A DNA stretch of 47,269 bases from Fredinandcohnia aciditolerans (GTDB lineage: Bacteria; Bacillota; Bacilli; Bacillales; Bacillaceae_L). The position numbers and the translations under genes were made by a program. The notes below the pieces were generated by a model. The model ran no database searches, had not been told where the DNA came from, and was given only the letters and a program-made list of their open reading frames with translations. Location: positions 1 to 47,269 of the forward strand of contig QGHH01000037.1 of NCBI GenBank assembly GCA_003640645.1, written 5' to 3'. This document shows, one piece after another, positions 17,601-26,375 of this stretch; within the stretch, counting starts at the first letter, position 1; every line of letters begins with the position of its first letter.

Positions 17601-18035
17601 TATTCTTATGTCCTGCTTCCAAATAAGAATCAAGAACAAGTAAAACTATACGCTACTAACCCAGATATTAAAGTCTTAAGAAATGATGATTCCGTTCAGT
17701 CGGTTTATGAAGAAAAACAACATATCATTGGGGCGAATTTTTGGGTTAATGAAAAGCAGACAGTTGGGCCTTTAACTGTTTATCAGCAAGCATCCATAAC
17801 AATGCAGGCAAAAGACGGGATTCTCGAAATTGCAGTCTCTGATCCAACTATGGAAAACGATGGCTATATCGAAATTGATATTGATGGTAAAGCCTTTTCT
17901 GTAATAGAAGCAGATGAGAACGTTGAGGTAGTAACTACAAAACCTTCTATTAAATTAAAGGTCAATGTTCAAGATGCAAAAGGCACTAGTTTTAATGCAA
18001 AACTAAAACTTATTCCCAATCAATATAAGTATTAA
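14658..18035 (+). CDS. secreted polysaccharide lyase family 8 (hyaluronate/chondroitin lyase type)
   Basis: This 1125-residue protein has a signal peptide (about 1-30), then a carbohydrate-binding-like beta-sandwich (about 33-190, starting NPGFED). Two BIG2 Ig-like domains follow (about 195-272 and 285-362), then the PL8 alpha/alpha domain (about 365-720) and the beta super-sandwich and C-terminal domains. The catalytic triad is visible as N542 in GANRID, H592 in IQHEDVAYTG and Y601 in GSYGNV. The spacings of 50 and 9 residues equal those of N349/H399/Y408 in pneumococcal hyaluronate lyase. It beta-eliminates hyaluronan or chondroitin outside the cell. No LPXTG motif or SLH domain is present, so it is secreted or loosely bound. 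GTG 14658 follows AGGAGTGGAG. Confidence 0.92.
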   Translation: MNLMRRIGILTIIFLLVLTSLTGNQLFANANNANILNPGFEDVVEAGGGWDDLGAADWNVWVPTGDPIVSISEEASMEGNYGLLIKAEETARTSVNQDISVTGGDHYRVSSWVKTDNIVSGQGARMRITTFQGSQQLELIYSDRFTGTHDWTKIEKDIHLEENVDHIRVQLFFETGTGTAMFDNVAVEHISPAQEISIDEEEITLVEQESMELNLIVEPSNTSSTISWMSMDEEVVTVENGKAQAVGVGETTIIAYADNGLYDTATVKVIRNEELTRPALEEIGLESTELSLTTGQVRVLEVAHEPQDAVTDTLIWSSSNQEVVKVKDGVVEAIGAGTAIVKVKTDDAALESEMTITVTEAVTDEYDELRKRWESSLTALEYYDPANERMKEVIQNQTKRAEQLWNNMNKNEERSFLWIEYSAFENSSDIRDSYRNLTTMAKAYASEHSTLYQNPALFKDIASGLEWLYENHYNDSINQWSNWWHWEIGVPKELNDLMVLLYDSLELETVQRYLAVVDHFQPDPTKSGATTPNNYREAVGANRIDVSKVVAVRGVIVKDSQKISAARDALSQTFINVTHGDGFYEDGSFIQHEDVAYTGSYGNVLLEGLTDMLELLSDSTWKVTDTNVENVYEWVDKSYEPLMYKGALMDMVRGRAISRSFLQDHQAGQTIIKTVIRMAEFAPESYAEKYKAMAKFWIEENTYFDYFKNTSNFKDYKLAKDLMDDSSVVSRGELDLHVTYANMDRVIHRKPGYAFGISMYSNRVQNYEDMNNENRKGWYTGEGMTYLYNGDLGQYSGDFWPTVDPYRMPGTTIDTMHRADGSGEHNSTQSWVGGSTLNTYGTAGMSYDAWNSSLVAKKSWFMFDDEIVALGAGISSGETRNIETIIENRKIRDDGSNKLSVNGEIQNGEETTVTAEWAFLEGNVKGADIGYYFPNKEQITVKKEVRTGAWYDINYTEPTDTVSRSYATMWIDHGLAPKQDKYSYVLLPNKNQEQVKLYATNPDIKVLRNDDSVQSVYEEKQHIIGANFWVNEKQTVGPLTVYQQASITMQAKDGILEIAVSDPTMENDGYIEIDIDGKAFSVIEADENVEVVTTKPSIKLKVNVQDAKGTSFNAKLKLIPNQYKY

Positions 18036-18048
18036 TTGTATTTGCCCC

Positions 18049-18079
18049 CCCATCCCCCACTTAATAAGTGGGGGATGGG
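18049..18079 (+). other. very stable GC-rich intercistronic hairpin
   Basis: A perfect 14-bp stem (CCCATCCCCCACTT with AAGTGGGGGATGGG) has a 3-nt loop just after the PL8 stop codon. No T-run follows on the plus strand, so it may be a processing or stabilising element rather than a full terminator between lyase and sulfatase. Confidence 0.75.
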
Positions 18080-18151
18080 TGAAGGGAAAGCAATCTAATA
18101 TTGTCAAAACTAGTGAAATAAAAGAAAACTACATGATGGAGAGTGAGTTAG

Positions 18152-19594
18152 ATGGAGAGCAACAATAGACCTAACCTTGTGTATATTTTTGCAGATCAAT
18201 GGAGAAGACAGGCGGTGGGTTATGAAGAGGAGGATCAAGTAATCACACCAAATATAGATGCTTTTTCCAAAGAAGGTACAGTTTTTTCAAATGCGTTGAC
18301 TGTTTCTCCATTATGCTCGCCTCACAGAGCATCTTTGCTTACAGGGAAATATCCTATTAACACGGGAGTATTTACAAACTGTAAAGTTGGTGCGGATGTC
18401 ATGCTACAACCAGATGAAACTTGTATAAGTGATGTGCTTGCAGATTCAGGCTACGAAACTTGCTATATTGGAAAATGGCATCTGGATTTACCTGAACTAA
18501 ATGTGACTGATAAGCCTGCTTCAGGTGCTAAAGGGTGGGATGCTTACACCCCACCCGGTCCAAAGCGTCATGGATTTCGGAATTGGTACTCATACGGAGC
18601 CTGGGACGACCACTTATCTCCACATTACTGGGGGGATAGTCCGGAAAAGATAAAAGTCCAACAATGGTCCGTTGAACATGAGACTGATAAAGCAATTGAG
18701 TTTATTGAAAAACGGGACCAAGAGAAAGCTTTCGCACTTTTTGTTTCGTGGAATCCACCACACAGTCCATTTGACCAAGTGCCGGATAAATACCGAAAAG
18801 TATATGAAGGAATGGATCTCAAGTTTCGTAAGAATGTAGAGATTCGTGATCCACTATTGGTTCATACGGGAGAACATGTTGATGGCGGAGAAAAGAAGTT
18901 AAAGGAAAATCAACTTAATTATTTTGCTGCTATAACAGGAATAGATGAGCAGTTTGGTAGAATTCTAGAATTATTAAAAGAAAAAAACTTAGATGAAAAT
19001 ACCATTGTTGTACTCACATCCGATCATGGAGAAATGATGGGTTCACATGGTCTTATGGCGAAGCATGTATGGTATGAAGAATCAATCGGAGTACCATTTA
19101 TCATCCGCTGGCCAAATAAAATACCAAAGGCAAAGTCAGATGTGTTGCTAAATACTGTTGACATTATGCCTACGATATTATCATTAATGAATTTGGCAAC
19201 ACCAGATTCAATTGAGGGAACAGATTTATCTGATTTTATCATTAAGCAAACGAATGAAGGCCCAGAATATGCATATATTAGCTGCTATCCTGGAAGAAAA
19301 GAAGCCTTGGAGCAATTCCAAGAAGCAGGAGTAAGTAATCTCGGCTATGGATGGCGTGCAATAAGGACGAAAGAATATTTGTATGTGATTCACAATGGAT
19401 ATTCTCCGGAAGATGTACAAATTAGGTTGTTTTATAAGCTAATGGAGGATAAATTTCAACAACACCCAGAAGTAATCAGGGAGCCAATCAAACATCCAAT
19501 CGTATCTAAACTAGAGGGGAAATTATGTGACTGGTTAAATGAAATGAACGATCCATTTTTACTATATCATGCGAAAAAGGTGGTAGAACAATGA
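18152..19594 (+). CDS. type I sulfatase 1 (Cys-type, CSPHR)
   Basis: This 480-residue S1-family sulfatase has the maturation motif CSPHRASLLTG with C55 as the future formylglycine. Metal-binding residues appear early in VYIFADQWR and late in VLTSDHGEMMGSHG, and GKWHLD is present. It hydrolyses a sulfate ester, probably on imported GAG oligosaccharides. There is no signal peptide, so it is cytoplasmic, as are both maturation enzymes in this window. The ATG follows GGAGAGTGAG, and its end overlaps the glucuronyl hydrolase start by 4 bp. Position specificity (4-O, 6-O or 2-O) cannot be read. Confidence 0.9.
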   Translation: MESNNRPNLVYIFADQWRRQAVGYEEEDQVITPNIDAFSKEGTVFSNALTVSPLCSPHRASLLTGKYPINTGVFTNCKVGADVMLQPDETCISDVLADSGYETCYIGKWHLDLPELNVTDKPASGAKGWDAYTPPGPKRHGFRNWYSYGAWDDHLSPHYWGDSPEKIKVQQWSVEHETDKAIEFIEKRDQEKAFALFVSWNPPHSPFDQVPDKYRKVYEGMDLKFRKNVEIRDPLLVHTGEHVDGGEKKLKENQLNYFAAITGIDEQFGRILELLKEKNLDENTIVVLTSDHGEMMGSHGLMAKHVWYEESIGVPFIIRWPNKIPKAKSDVLLNTVDIMPTILSLMNLATPDSIEGTDLSDFIIKQTNEGPEYAYISCYPGRKEALEQFQEAGVSNLGYGWRAIRTKEYLYVIHNGYSPEDVQIRLFYKLMEDKFQQHPEVIREPIKHPIVSKLEGKLCDWLNEMNDPFLLYHAKKVVEQ

Positions 19595-20790
19595 CTGTAA
19601 TTGTAAATGAGGTACATACGGAAAAAATTTTAAATAAAGAAAGATTTGAACAGAAGTCTAACGTAAACAGAGCATTTGTTGAAAAAGCAATTGACCATGT
19701 ATTAGCAAAAATCGATCAAAGCCTAGATGTATTTACTGATTTTTTTCCAGATTCAAATAGTGAAAATCTGGTCTATAAACCAATCGGAAACGTAGAATGG
19801 ACGACAAGTTTCTGGACTGGAATGCTTTGGCTAGCTTATGAATGGACAGGTAAAGAGAAATATCGAAAAGTTGCAGAAAAACAACTTGATAGCTTTGTAG
19901 AACGATTAGAAAAGCGAATTGAAGTTTATCATCATGATTTAGGATTTCTATATTCGCTGTCATGTGTGAATGCATATCAATTAACTGGGAATGAAAAGGC
20001 AAAAGAAACAGCCATTAAAGCGGCTGATTTATTAATCACTAGGTATTATGACAAAGCGGGTATTATCCAAGCATGGGGAAATCTAAATGATCCAGCAGAG
20101 CGTGGCAGAATGATTATTGATTGCAATATGAATCTACCGTTACTCTATTGGGCATCAGAAGTCACTGGTGATAAAAAATATCATCAGATTGCCGAAACAC
20201 ATGTCAAACAAGCAGCTAAATATATTGTGAGGGAAGATGCTTCAACATTCCACACTTATTATATGGACCCAGAAACTGGTAAGCCGTTGTATGGAAATAC
20301 AAGACAAGGATATTCAGATGATTCTTGTTGGGCCCGTGGCCAAGCCTGGGGTATTTATGGTTTTCCTTTAAGTTACTCCTATACAAATGATTGGAGTTTA
20401 ATTGAACTAACGAAAAAACTCACAAACTACTATTTAAATAGAATCCCTGAAGACTACATTTGCTATTGGGATTTAATATTTACTGAAGGTGAAGAAGAAA
20501 GAGATAGTTCCGCTGCAGCTATAACTGTTTGTGGATTACTTGAATTAACAAAGTATTTACCATTAACTGATGAAGAAAAGAAATTATATGAAAATGCAGC
20601 GTTATTGATGGTGGAATCACTTTATGAAAATTATCGAACTGAAATTGACAGTGAAGCAAATGGAATACTCAAACACGCGGTCTATTATAAAGGGGGCGGC
20701 CGCGGAATTGATGAAAGCTGTATTTGGGGAGATTATTATTATTTCGAAGCCCTCATTCGATTGGCAAAAGACTGGAAAAAGTACTGGTAA
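19591..20790 (+). CDS. unsaturated glucuronyl hydrolase, GH88
   Basis: The product is 399 residues with an alpha/alpha six-hairpin barrel pattern. D116 in HHDLGF and D177 in IIDCNMN are 61 residues apart, the same spacing as the two essential aspartates D88 and D149 of the Bacillus sp. GL1 enzyme. GH88 enzymes hydrate the 4,5-unsaturated uronate at the non-reducing end of lyase products. This releases the amino sugar and an unsaturated uronate that opens spontaneously. There is no signal peptide, so it acts on imported oligosaccharides. The ATGA overlap with sulfatase 1 suggests coupled translation. Confidence 0.92.
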   Translation: MTVIVNEVHTEKILNKERFEQKSNVNRAFVEKAIDHVLAKIDQSLDVFTDFFPDSNSENLVYKPIGNVEWTTSFWTGMLWLAYEWTGKEKYRKVAEKQLDSFVERLEKRIEVYHHDLGFLYSLSCVNAYQLTGNEKAKETAIKAADLLITRYYDKAGIIQAWGNLNDPAERGRMIIDCNMNLPLLYWASEVTGDKKYHQIAETHVKQAAKYIVREDASTFHTYYMDPETGKPLYGNTRQGYSDDSCWARGQAWGIYGFPLSYSYTNDWSLIELTKKLTNYYLNRIPEDYICYWDLIFTEGEEERDSSAAAITVCGLLELTKYLPLTDEEKKLYENAALLMVESLYENYRTEIDSEANGILKHAVYYKGGGRGIDESCIWGDYYYFEALIRLAKDWKKYW

Positions 20791-20849
20791 GAATAAATTA
20801 GTTGGTTAAATATATTTGCCTACCACATGTAGAAAAGGAGACAAAGGAT

Positions 20850-21449
20850 ATGGGAATATACGATAGTAAATTATATAGGGCAATGGATTTTATCATGAAT
20901 ACCTTCTTATTAAATTTAATTTGGATTCTTATGTGTATTCCCATTATCACGATTTTCCCAGCAACAGCTGCGATGTTTGGTGTCATTCGTAAGTGGAAAA
21001 AAGAAGGCGAAATCAAAATATTCGCCTCCTTTTTCCGTTTTTTCAAAGAAAATGTAAAACAGGGAATCGTTCTCGAGTTAATCTGGTTATTTATCGCCTT
21101 TCTTTTTATGATTAACTTTAATTTTACAAATCAAATTCCTTCAAATGTGAAGTATGTGTTATTTGCAGTTTACTTTCTGGTCTTAATCCAATTTATCTTT
21201 ATCACTCTGTATATATTCCCTGTCATGGTTCAATACAAAGTAACTTGGATCCAGACGATTAAAAACTCACTTATTCTCTCGATTCGTAACCTACCTTATA
21301 CAATTTTATTACTCCTAATTCTGAGTGCAGGTATAGCGATTATTTACTTTTTTGCAGGGACTACAATGATTATCTTTAGTCTAATTGCATATTTCATTTA
21401 TAGTGTTGTGGATTGTACTTTCAATAAGATGACAGAAGAAATTATCTAA
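20850..21449 (+). CDS. YesL-like DUF624 membrane protein
   Basis: The protein has about 199 residues with five hydrophobic helices and a DUF624 N-terminus (YRAMDFIMNTFLLNLIWIL). Members occur in polysaccharide-use clusters of Bacillus (YesL in the rhamnogalacturonan locus) beside ABC importers, but their role is not established. The frame opens earlier, at 20802, but ATG 20850 follows AAAAGGAGACAAAGG and gives the standard start. It is the last gene before a gap of about 150 bp with a new promoter. Confidence 0.82.
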   Translation: MGIYDSKLYRAMDFIMNTFLLNLIWILMCIPIITIFPATAAMFGVIRKWKKEGEIKIFASFFRFFKENVKQGIVLELIWLFIAFLFMINFNFTNQIPSNVKYVLFAVYFLVLIQFIFITLYIFPVMVQYKVTWIQTIKNSLILSIRNLPYTILLLLILSAGIAIIYFFAGTTMIIFSLIAYFIYSVVDCTFNKMTEEII

Positions 21450-21495
21450 TGATTATAGGTTTGCTAATATTAAGCAGAATTATTCGAAAATAAAA

Positions 21496-21525
21496 TTGGA
21501 CCCAACAACCCATCAATTGTATAAT
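21496..21525 (+). promoter_or_regulatory. sigma-A-like promoter before the ROK kinase
   Basis: A perfect TATAAT (21520-21525) is preceded by TTGGAC (21496-21501) with an 18-bp spacer. It would start a second transcript covering the ROK kinase through the aldolase. Confidence 0.5.
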
Positions 21526-21596
21526 AAAAATACAGTCTAATAAATTATTAATCTAACTGTAAGTAAGTTTTAAGTATTGTGTGAGGTGATAATAAC

Positions 21597-22523
21597 ATGA
21601 AACGAGCAATAGGAGTCGATATTGGAGGAACGAAGATTGCTGCAGCAATCATTGATGAAGATGCAAACATTCTATTTCGTTCAGAGGTACCAAGTGACCC
21701 AAGTGATAAAGAAAAAATGTTTCAACAAGTAGTGAAGGTAATTAACAATGTTTTGGATGAATCGCATTTGAACATGCAACAACTTGAAGGCATTGGGTTA
21801 GGGGTACCAGGAATTTTAGATCGAGAATCAGGTATCGCTGTTTTTCAAAATAATTTGCCGTGGAGAGGTTTTCCGGTTATTCAACGGATCAAGGAAGCCT
21901 TTCCTGCAGATAAAGTTGTAATTGATAACGATGTTTATATGGCAGCCTTTGCAGAGTGGCAAAAATATGGGGCAAATCCACATGAGACCTTTGTATATTT
22001 TACAATCAGTACTGGCATAGCGGTTTCAATTATTCATAACGGAGATTTTATTCGAGGAATGGGGTTTGCAGGTGAACTGGGGTTATTGCCTGTGAAATCT
22101 GCCAATGGAATCGAAAGACTGGAACAAGCGGCAGCTGGCCCTGCGATTCAAAAATTAACGAACAATTCAATGACAACTAAAGAAGTCTTCGAAAAGTATC
22201 AGCAAGATGATGAATTTGCACACTCTTTAATTCCGAAAGTAGTTGAATCACTTGTACATGGCTGTTATGCCATAACTTGTTTATTAGACCCCGAAAAAAT
22301 TGTCTTTGGGGGAGGAGTTATTAATAACAATCCTTTTTTGCTTCCATTAATCAAGGAGAAAATGGAGGAGTACTGTATTCCAGACCAGAAAGCAGCTGTC
22401 AGCCGATTGTATTTAAGTCAGTCGAAGGGTGATGCTGGTGTTCTTGGAGCTGGACTGAGAGTTTTTGATGGGATGCGAGGAGATACCAGTGAAGAAACCA
22501 AATATCTTATTAATCACGAGTGA
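21597..22523 (+). CDS. ROK-family sugar kinase, probable amino-sugar kinase
   Basis: This 308-residue ROK protein has no N-terminal DNA-binding domain, so it is a kinase rather than a repressor. The phosphate-binding loop is VDIGGTK at residues 8-14, the catalytic aspartate is in IDNDVYMA, and FAGELGLLPV follows where ROK proteins bind sugar. The CxCGxxGCxE zinc motif typical of many ROK kinases is absent. The ABC importer delivers unphosphorylated sugar and NagA needs a 6-phosphate. It is therefore the best candidate to phosphorylate GalNAc or GlcNAc. It ends inside the next gene (35-bp overlap). Confidence 0.85.
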   Translation: MKRAIGVDIGGTKIAAAIIDEDANILFRSEVPSDPSDKEKMFQQVVKVINNVLDESHLNMQQLEGIGLGVPGILDRESGIAVFQNNLPWRGFPVIQRIKEAFPADKVVIDNDVYMAAFAEWQKYGANPHETFVYFTISTGIAVSIIHNGDFIRGMGFAGELGLLPVKSANGIERLEQAAAGPAIQKLTNNSMTTKEVFEKYQQDDEFAHSLIPKVVESLVHGCYAITCLLDPEKIVFGGGVINNNPFLLPLIKEKMEEYCIPDQKAAVSRLYLSQSKGDAGVLGAGLRVFDGMRGDTSEETKYLINHE

Positions 22524-24000
22524 TCAGCAGCATTTTGACACGATTGGAGCTTTTAATTCTGAAATTCAAACCCCCAATCTAGATCGTCTAGTGAAGGAAG
22601 GTATTACGTTTCAACGAGCGTATTGTCCTAATCCAACCTGTACGCCATCACGAGCATCAATCATAACAGGAATGTATCCGAGTCAGCATGGTGCATGGAC
22701 TTTAGGAACCAAATTATTAGAAGACCGCCATACAATTGGAGAATACTTACAAGAAAACAATTATCGTACTGCTTTAATAGGGAAGGCTCATTTACAACCA
22801 ACCAAGACAACAGATGAATACGAGTCTGTTGAATCTTATCCACTATTAGCAGATTTAGAGTATTGGAAGAGCTTTGATAAAGAATTTTATGGGTTTGAAC
22901 ATGTTGAACTAGCACGAAACCATACGAATGAACATCTAGTAGGACAACATTATGCTTTATGGATGGAAGAAAAGGGATGTGAAAATTGGCGTGATTACTT
23001 TCTTTCACCAACAGGTAACATGGACCCAAATATAAAGTATAAATGGGATATTCCGGAAGAGTACCATTATGATACGTGGATAGCAGAGAGGTCAAATGCT
23101 CTATTAGAGGAATACGTAAAAAACGGTGAGAATTTCTTCCTGTGGTCTAGCTTTTTTGATCCACATCCACCATACCTTGTACCAGAACCGTGGGATACAA
23201 TGTATGACCCGGAGCAATTGACCATACCAACAGGAAAAGAAGGGGAGCATCAGCAAAATCCCCCACATTTCCAAATGACCCAAGAATTAAACCCTGATTT
23301 CAGCTCTTACATGGAGACAGGCTTTGGAATTCATGGCTACCATACTCATCGTGACATTGACGAAGAAAACCATAAAAAGCTTACAGCTACCTACTACGGC
23401 ATGATAAGTATGATGGATAAATATATTGGAAAAATTCTTGATAAGCTTGATGAACTAAATATCTCTGACAATACGATTATTGTCTTTACAAGCGATCATG
23501 GTCATTTCTTTGGGCAGCATGGGCTCCAGTATAAAGGCGGGTTTCATTACGAAGATTTGATTAAAGTACCTTTTATTGTTCGCTATCCAGGGAAGATTCC
23601 TGCTGGAGTTGTTTCAAATGCTTTGCAATCATTGGTAGACCTCACACCTACATTTATGGATTTTGCAGGTTTAAAGATTCCTAGCGAAATGACTGGTGTT
23701 AGTCAAAAGGAAGTTTGGAAAGGAAATCTAAGTAGTGTTCGTGACCATATCATCTGTGAATTTCGTCATGAACCAACGACTATTCATCAAAAAACATACG
23801 TAGATGAGAGGTATAAACTTACAGTCTACTATAACCAAACATATGGGGAGTTATTTGATTTACAAGAAGACCCCAATGAATATAACAATCTTTGGAATCA
23901 TCCAGATTACACTACTTTGAAAATGGAACTGTTATTGAAATACATTTGGGCTGAATTGGGCAATGAACCACTTCCTATGCCACGAATATCACATGCATAA
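22489..24000 (+). CDS. type I sulfatase 2 (Cys-type, CTPSR)
   Basis: This S1-family sulfatase has 503 residues from the chosen start. Its maturation motif is CTPSRASIITG with C51. Metal and catalytic residues are in LLITSDQQ, IGKAHL and VFTSDHGHFFGQHG. GTG 22489 is preferred over ATG 22465 since GCGAGGAGA precedes it and the protein then begins KKPNILLITSDQ, the normal sulfatase start. There is no signal peptide, so it is cytoplasmic. It overlaps the ROK gene and lies 27 bp before the AgaS-like gene, so it is translated within the amino-sugar operon. It should desulfate a GAG-derived sugar or sugar phosphate precursor; the position is unknown. Confidence 0.9.
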   Translation: MKKPNILLITSDQQHFDTIGAFNSEIQTPNLDRLVKEGITFQRAYCPNPTCTPSRASIITGMYPSQHGAWTLGTKLLEDRHTIGEYLQENNYRTALIGKAHLQPTKTTDEYESVESYPLLADLEYWKSFDKEFYGFEHVELARNHTNEHLVGQHYALWMEEKGCENWRDYFLSPTGNMDPNIKYKWDIPEEYHYDTWIAERSNALLEEYVKNGENFFLWSSFFDPHPPYLVPEPWDTMYDPEQLTIPTGKEGEHQQNPPHFQMTQELNPDFSSYMETGFGIHGYHTHRDIDEENHKKLTATYYGMISMMDKYIGKILDKLDELNISDNTIIVFTSDHGHFFGQHGLQYKGGFHYEDLIKVPFIVRYPGKIPAGVVSNALQSLVDLTPTFMDFAGLKIPSEMTGVSQKEVWKGNLSSVRDHIICEFRHEPTTIHQKTYVDERYKLTVYYNQTYGELFDLQEDPNEYNNLWNHPDYTTLKMELLLKYIWAELGNEPLPMPRISHA

Positions 24001-24027
24001 CAATGAATATAGTTGGGAGATGTACTT

Positions 24028-25176
24028 ATGTTGAAATTAGAAGGCGCTACACATACTGCTTCTGAAATTTTCCAGCAACCGGTTGTTTGGAAAAAGTCAA
24101 TTTCACTTTTTGCACAAAAAAAGAATGAATATAAAGGTTTTTTACAGGACATATATTCAAAACACGAAGTTGTTAAGGTAATCCTAACTGGGGCAGGTAC
24201 TTCAGCGTTCATCGGCGATATACTTGCACCAATATTTAAACGAGAGGGTAAAAATAAGGTCTTTTTTGAAGCTGTAGCTACAACAGAAATTGTATCTAAT
24301 CCAAGCGAATATTTAGTTTCAGAAATACCGACCATTCTCGTTTCGTTTGCGCGTTCTGGAAATAGTCCAGAAAGTGTAGCGACTGTTAATCTAGGTCAAC
24401 AATTAATTAACGATTTTTATCAAGTCGTTATTACTTGTAACAAAGACGGACAGCTTGCTCAAAACGTAAAGGATGACAAGGATAGTCTTGTTATCTTACT
24501 TCCTGAAGAAGCGAACGACAAATCATTAGCGATGACGAGTAGTTTTTCTTGCATGCTATTAATGGCTTACGCCTTGTTTACAAACAATCCATCTTTTGAA
24601 CAAGAAATGGATCTTGTGATTGAAAATGGAAAACAATTAATTCAATCAGTGGAAGCATCAGTAGACAGTGTGTTGGAATCTGAGTTTAATCGAATCATCT
24701 ATCTTGGTTCTGGATTACTTGGCCAATTAGCTCATGAAGCTTCATTAAAGATGCTAGAGCTAACCGCAGGAAAAGTAGTCGCAACATTTGAATCTTCATT
24801 AGGTTTTCGTCATGGTCCCAAATCAATTCTTAATGATCAATCTGTTGTTGCATTATTCCTATCAAGTGATCCTTATACAAGAAAATATGATCTTGATATT
24901 CTTAAGGAAATTGCAGGAATTCCAGGAGTTAAAGTCATCGTATTAACAGAAAAAATAGATGAAACAGTAGAACAATATGCAGAATGGAAGTTCTCGGTGA
25001 ATACATCTCGAGAATTACTGAGTAACGACTTTTACTTAGCTTTATTATATATCGTCTTTGCCCAAACATTAGCCATGAAGAAGTCTATCAATCTAGGCAT
25101 TTCACCTGATAATCCAAGTCCAAATGGAGTCATTAGCCGTGTTGTTCAGGGTGTAACAATCTACGATTACGAGTGA
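24028..25176 (+). CDS. agaS: SIS-domain AgaS-like galactosamine-6-phosphate deaminase/isomerase
   Basis: This protein has about 382 residues and two SIS domains. The first carries GAGTSAFIGD (about residue 53) and SFARSGNSPES, which bind sugar phosphate. The second carries YLGSGLLGQLAHEASLKMLE and FRHGPKS. AgaS-type enzymes convert galactosamine-6-P to tagatose-6-P and ammonia. ATG 24028 follows GGGAG by 9 bases, better than the upstream in-frame start. The following NagA, aldolase and PfkB-type kinase make the same pathway. A glucosamine-6-P isomerase role is the alternative, but the paired tagatose enzymes favour the galacto form. Confidence 0.85.
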   Translation: MLKLEGATHTASEIFQQPVVWKKSISLFAQKKNEYKGFLQDIYSKHEVVKVILTGAGTSAFIGDILAPIFKREGKNKVFFEAVATTEIVSNPSEYLVSEIPTILVSFARSGNSPESVATVNLGQQLINDFYQVVITCNKDGQLAQNVKDDKDSLVILLPEEANDKSLAMTSSFSCMLLMAYALFTNNPSFEQEMDLVIENGKQLIQSVEASVDSVLESEFNRIIYLGSGLLGQLAHEASLKMLELTAGKVVATFESSLGFRHGPKSILNDQSVVALFLSSDPYTRKYDLDILKEIAGIPGVKVIVLTEKIDETVEQYAEWKFSVNTSRELLSNDFYLALLYIVFAQTLAMKKSINLGISPDNPSPNGVISRVVQGVTIYDYE

Positions 25177-25196
25177 GCTGTAAAGGAAGAATGACA

Positions 25197-26369
25197 ATGA
25201 CATACTATTTAAAAGCTGCAAAATATCTGCTAGAAAATGAGGAAAAAAAGGGTGGCTACTTGGTAATTGATGACGGGAAGTTTGGATCAATTGTGAGCCA
25301 GGTTCCGGAGGGTGCAGAAATCATTGATTACAGTGGTTATACGATTGCTCCTGGGCTATTTGATACTCATATTCACGGTATTAAAGGAAATGACATTATG
25401 GATGGAAAGGTAGAAGCAGTCAAAGAAATCTCAAAGACGCTCCTTTCTCTAGGAGTGACTCGCTTCTTACCGACTACATTAACGTCATCAAAAGATGACT
25501 TGGACCGTGCAATAATTGCGATTCGAGAAGCGGTAGAAGAAGGTCTTCCAGGTGCCCAATCGGAAGGGATCTTTTTAGAAGGCCCATATTTCACTGAACT
25601 TCACAAAGGAGCGCAAAATGCTAGCTACTTCCGAGATCCAGATATTAAAGAGTTTGAATATTGGCAAGTATTAGCGAATGGATCTATTAAAAAAATAGCA
25701 CTTGCACCAGAAAGAGAAGGGGCTTTTGAGTTTATTCGAAAAGTGAGTAAAGAAGGTGTATTAGTGAGTATTGCTCACACTGATGCAACTTATGGATGCT
25801 GTAAGGATGCTGTGGATGCAGGGGCAAGGAATTATGTCCATTTATTTAATGGAATGACTGGATTACATCATCGAGAACCAGGTGTCGTTGGGGCAGCTTT
25901 AATAGACGACAGAGCTTATGCTGAACTAATATGCGATAGCTTTCACGTGCACCCGGATGTTTCCTCGTTAGCATTACGAATCAAAGGGGAAAAATTACAA
26001 CTGATTACAGACTGTATGCAAGCAGGATTAATGCCGGACGGCAATTACCAACTTGGTGAATTTCCAGTAGTCATGAAAGATGGAATAGCCAAACTTGAAG
26101 GCGGTTCCCTAGCAGGAAGTACGTTGAAGTTAATTAATGGAGTAAAAAACCTACAAGAGTGGAGTCACGAGCCTTTATATAAAATTTGGCATCTAGGCTC
26201 ATTAACTCCGGCTGTGAGTGTAGGGCGAGATATGATTCTGGGTAGCATTTCATCAGGTAAGATTGCTGATTATGTTGTTATAAATGAACAATTTGAGGTT
26301 CAGGCTACAGCAGTTGCGGGCGAAGTAAAGTATCAGAAACAGAGTGCTAAAAAATTAAATAAAGGGTGA
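25197..26369 (+). CDS. nagA: N-acetylglucosamine/galactosamine-6-phosphate deacetylase
   Basis: The product is about 390 residues. DTHIHGIKG near residue 56 starts the amidohydrolase metal site. HTDATYGCC, HLFNGMTGLHHREPG and the catalytic aspartate in LITDCMQAG complete the NagA signature. It removes acetate from an N-acetylhexosamine 6-phosphate in the cytoplasm. ATG 25197 has AAAGGAAG 8 bases upstream; an ATG 6 bases earlier is too close to it. It lies between AgaS and the aldolase, so GalNAc-6-P is the likely substrate (the AgaA role), though the family also includes GlcNAc-6-P enzymes. Confidence 0.9.
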   Translation: MTYYLKAAKYLLENEEKKGGYLVIDDGKFGSIVSQVPEGAEIIDYSGYTIAPGLFDTHIHGIKGNDIMDGKVEAVKEISKTLLSLGVTRFLPTTLTSSKDDLDRAIIAIREAVEEGLPGAQSEGIFLEGPYFTELHKGAQNASYFRDPDIKEFEYWQVLANGSIKKIALAPEREGAFEFIRKVSKEGVLVSIAHTDATYGCCKDAVDAGARNYVHLFNGMTGLHHREPGVVGAALIDDRAYAELICDSFHVHPDVSSLALRIKGEKLQLITDCMQAGLMPDGNYQLGEFPVVMKDGIAKLEGGSLAGSTLKLINGVKNLQEWSHEPLYKIWHLGSLTPAVSVGRDMILGSISSGKIADYVVINEQFEVQATAVAGEVKYQKQSAKKLNKG

Positions 26370-26375
26370 TGAAAA

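Noticed and set aside
14658-18035. strict hyaluronidase reading of the PL8 gene
   Set aside because: PL8 includes hyaluronate, chondroitin AC/ABC and xanthan lyases; the galactosamine pathway and sulfatases nearby favour chondroitin-type substrates, but sequence alone does not decide.
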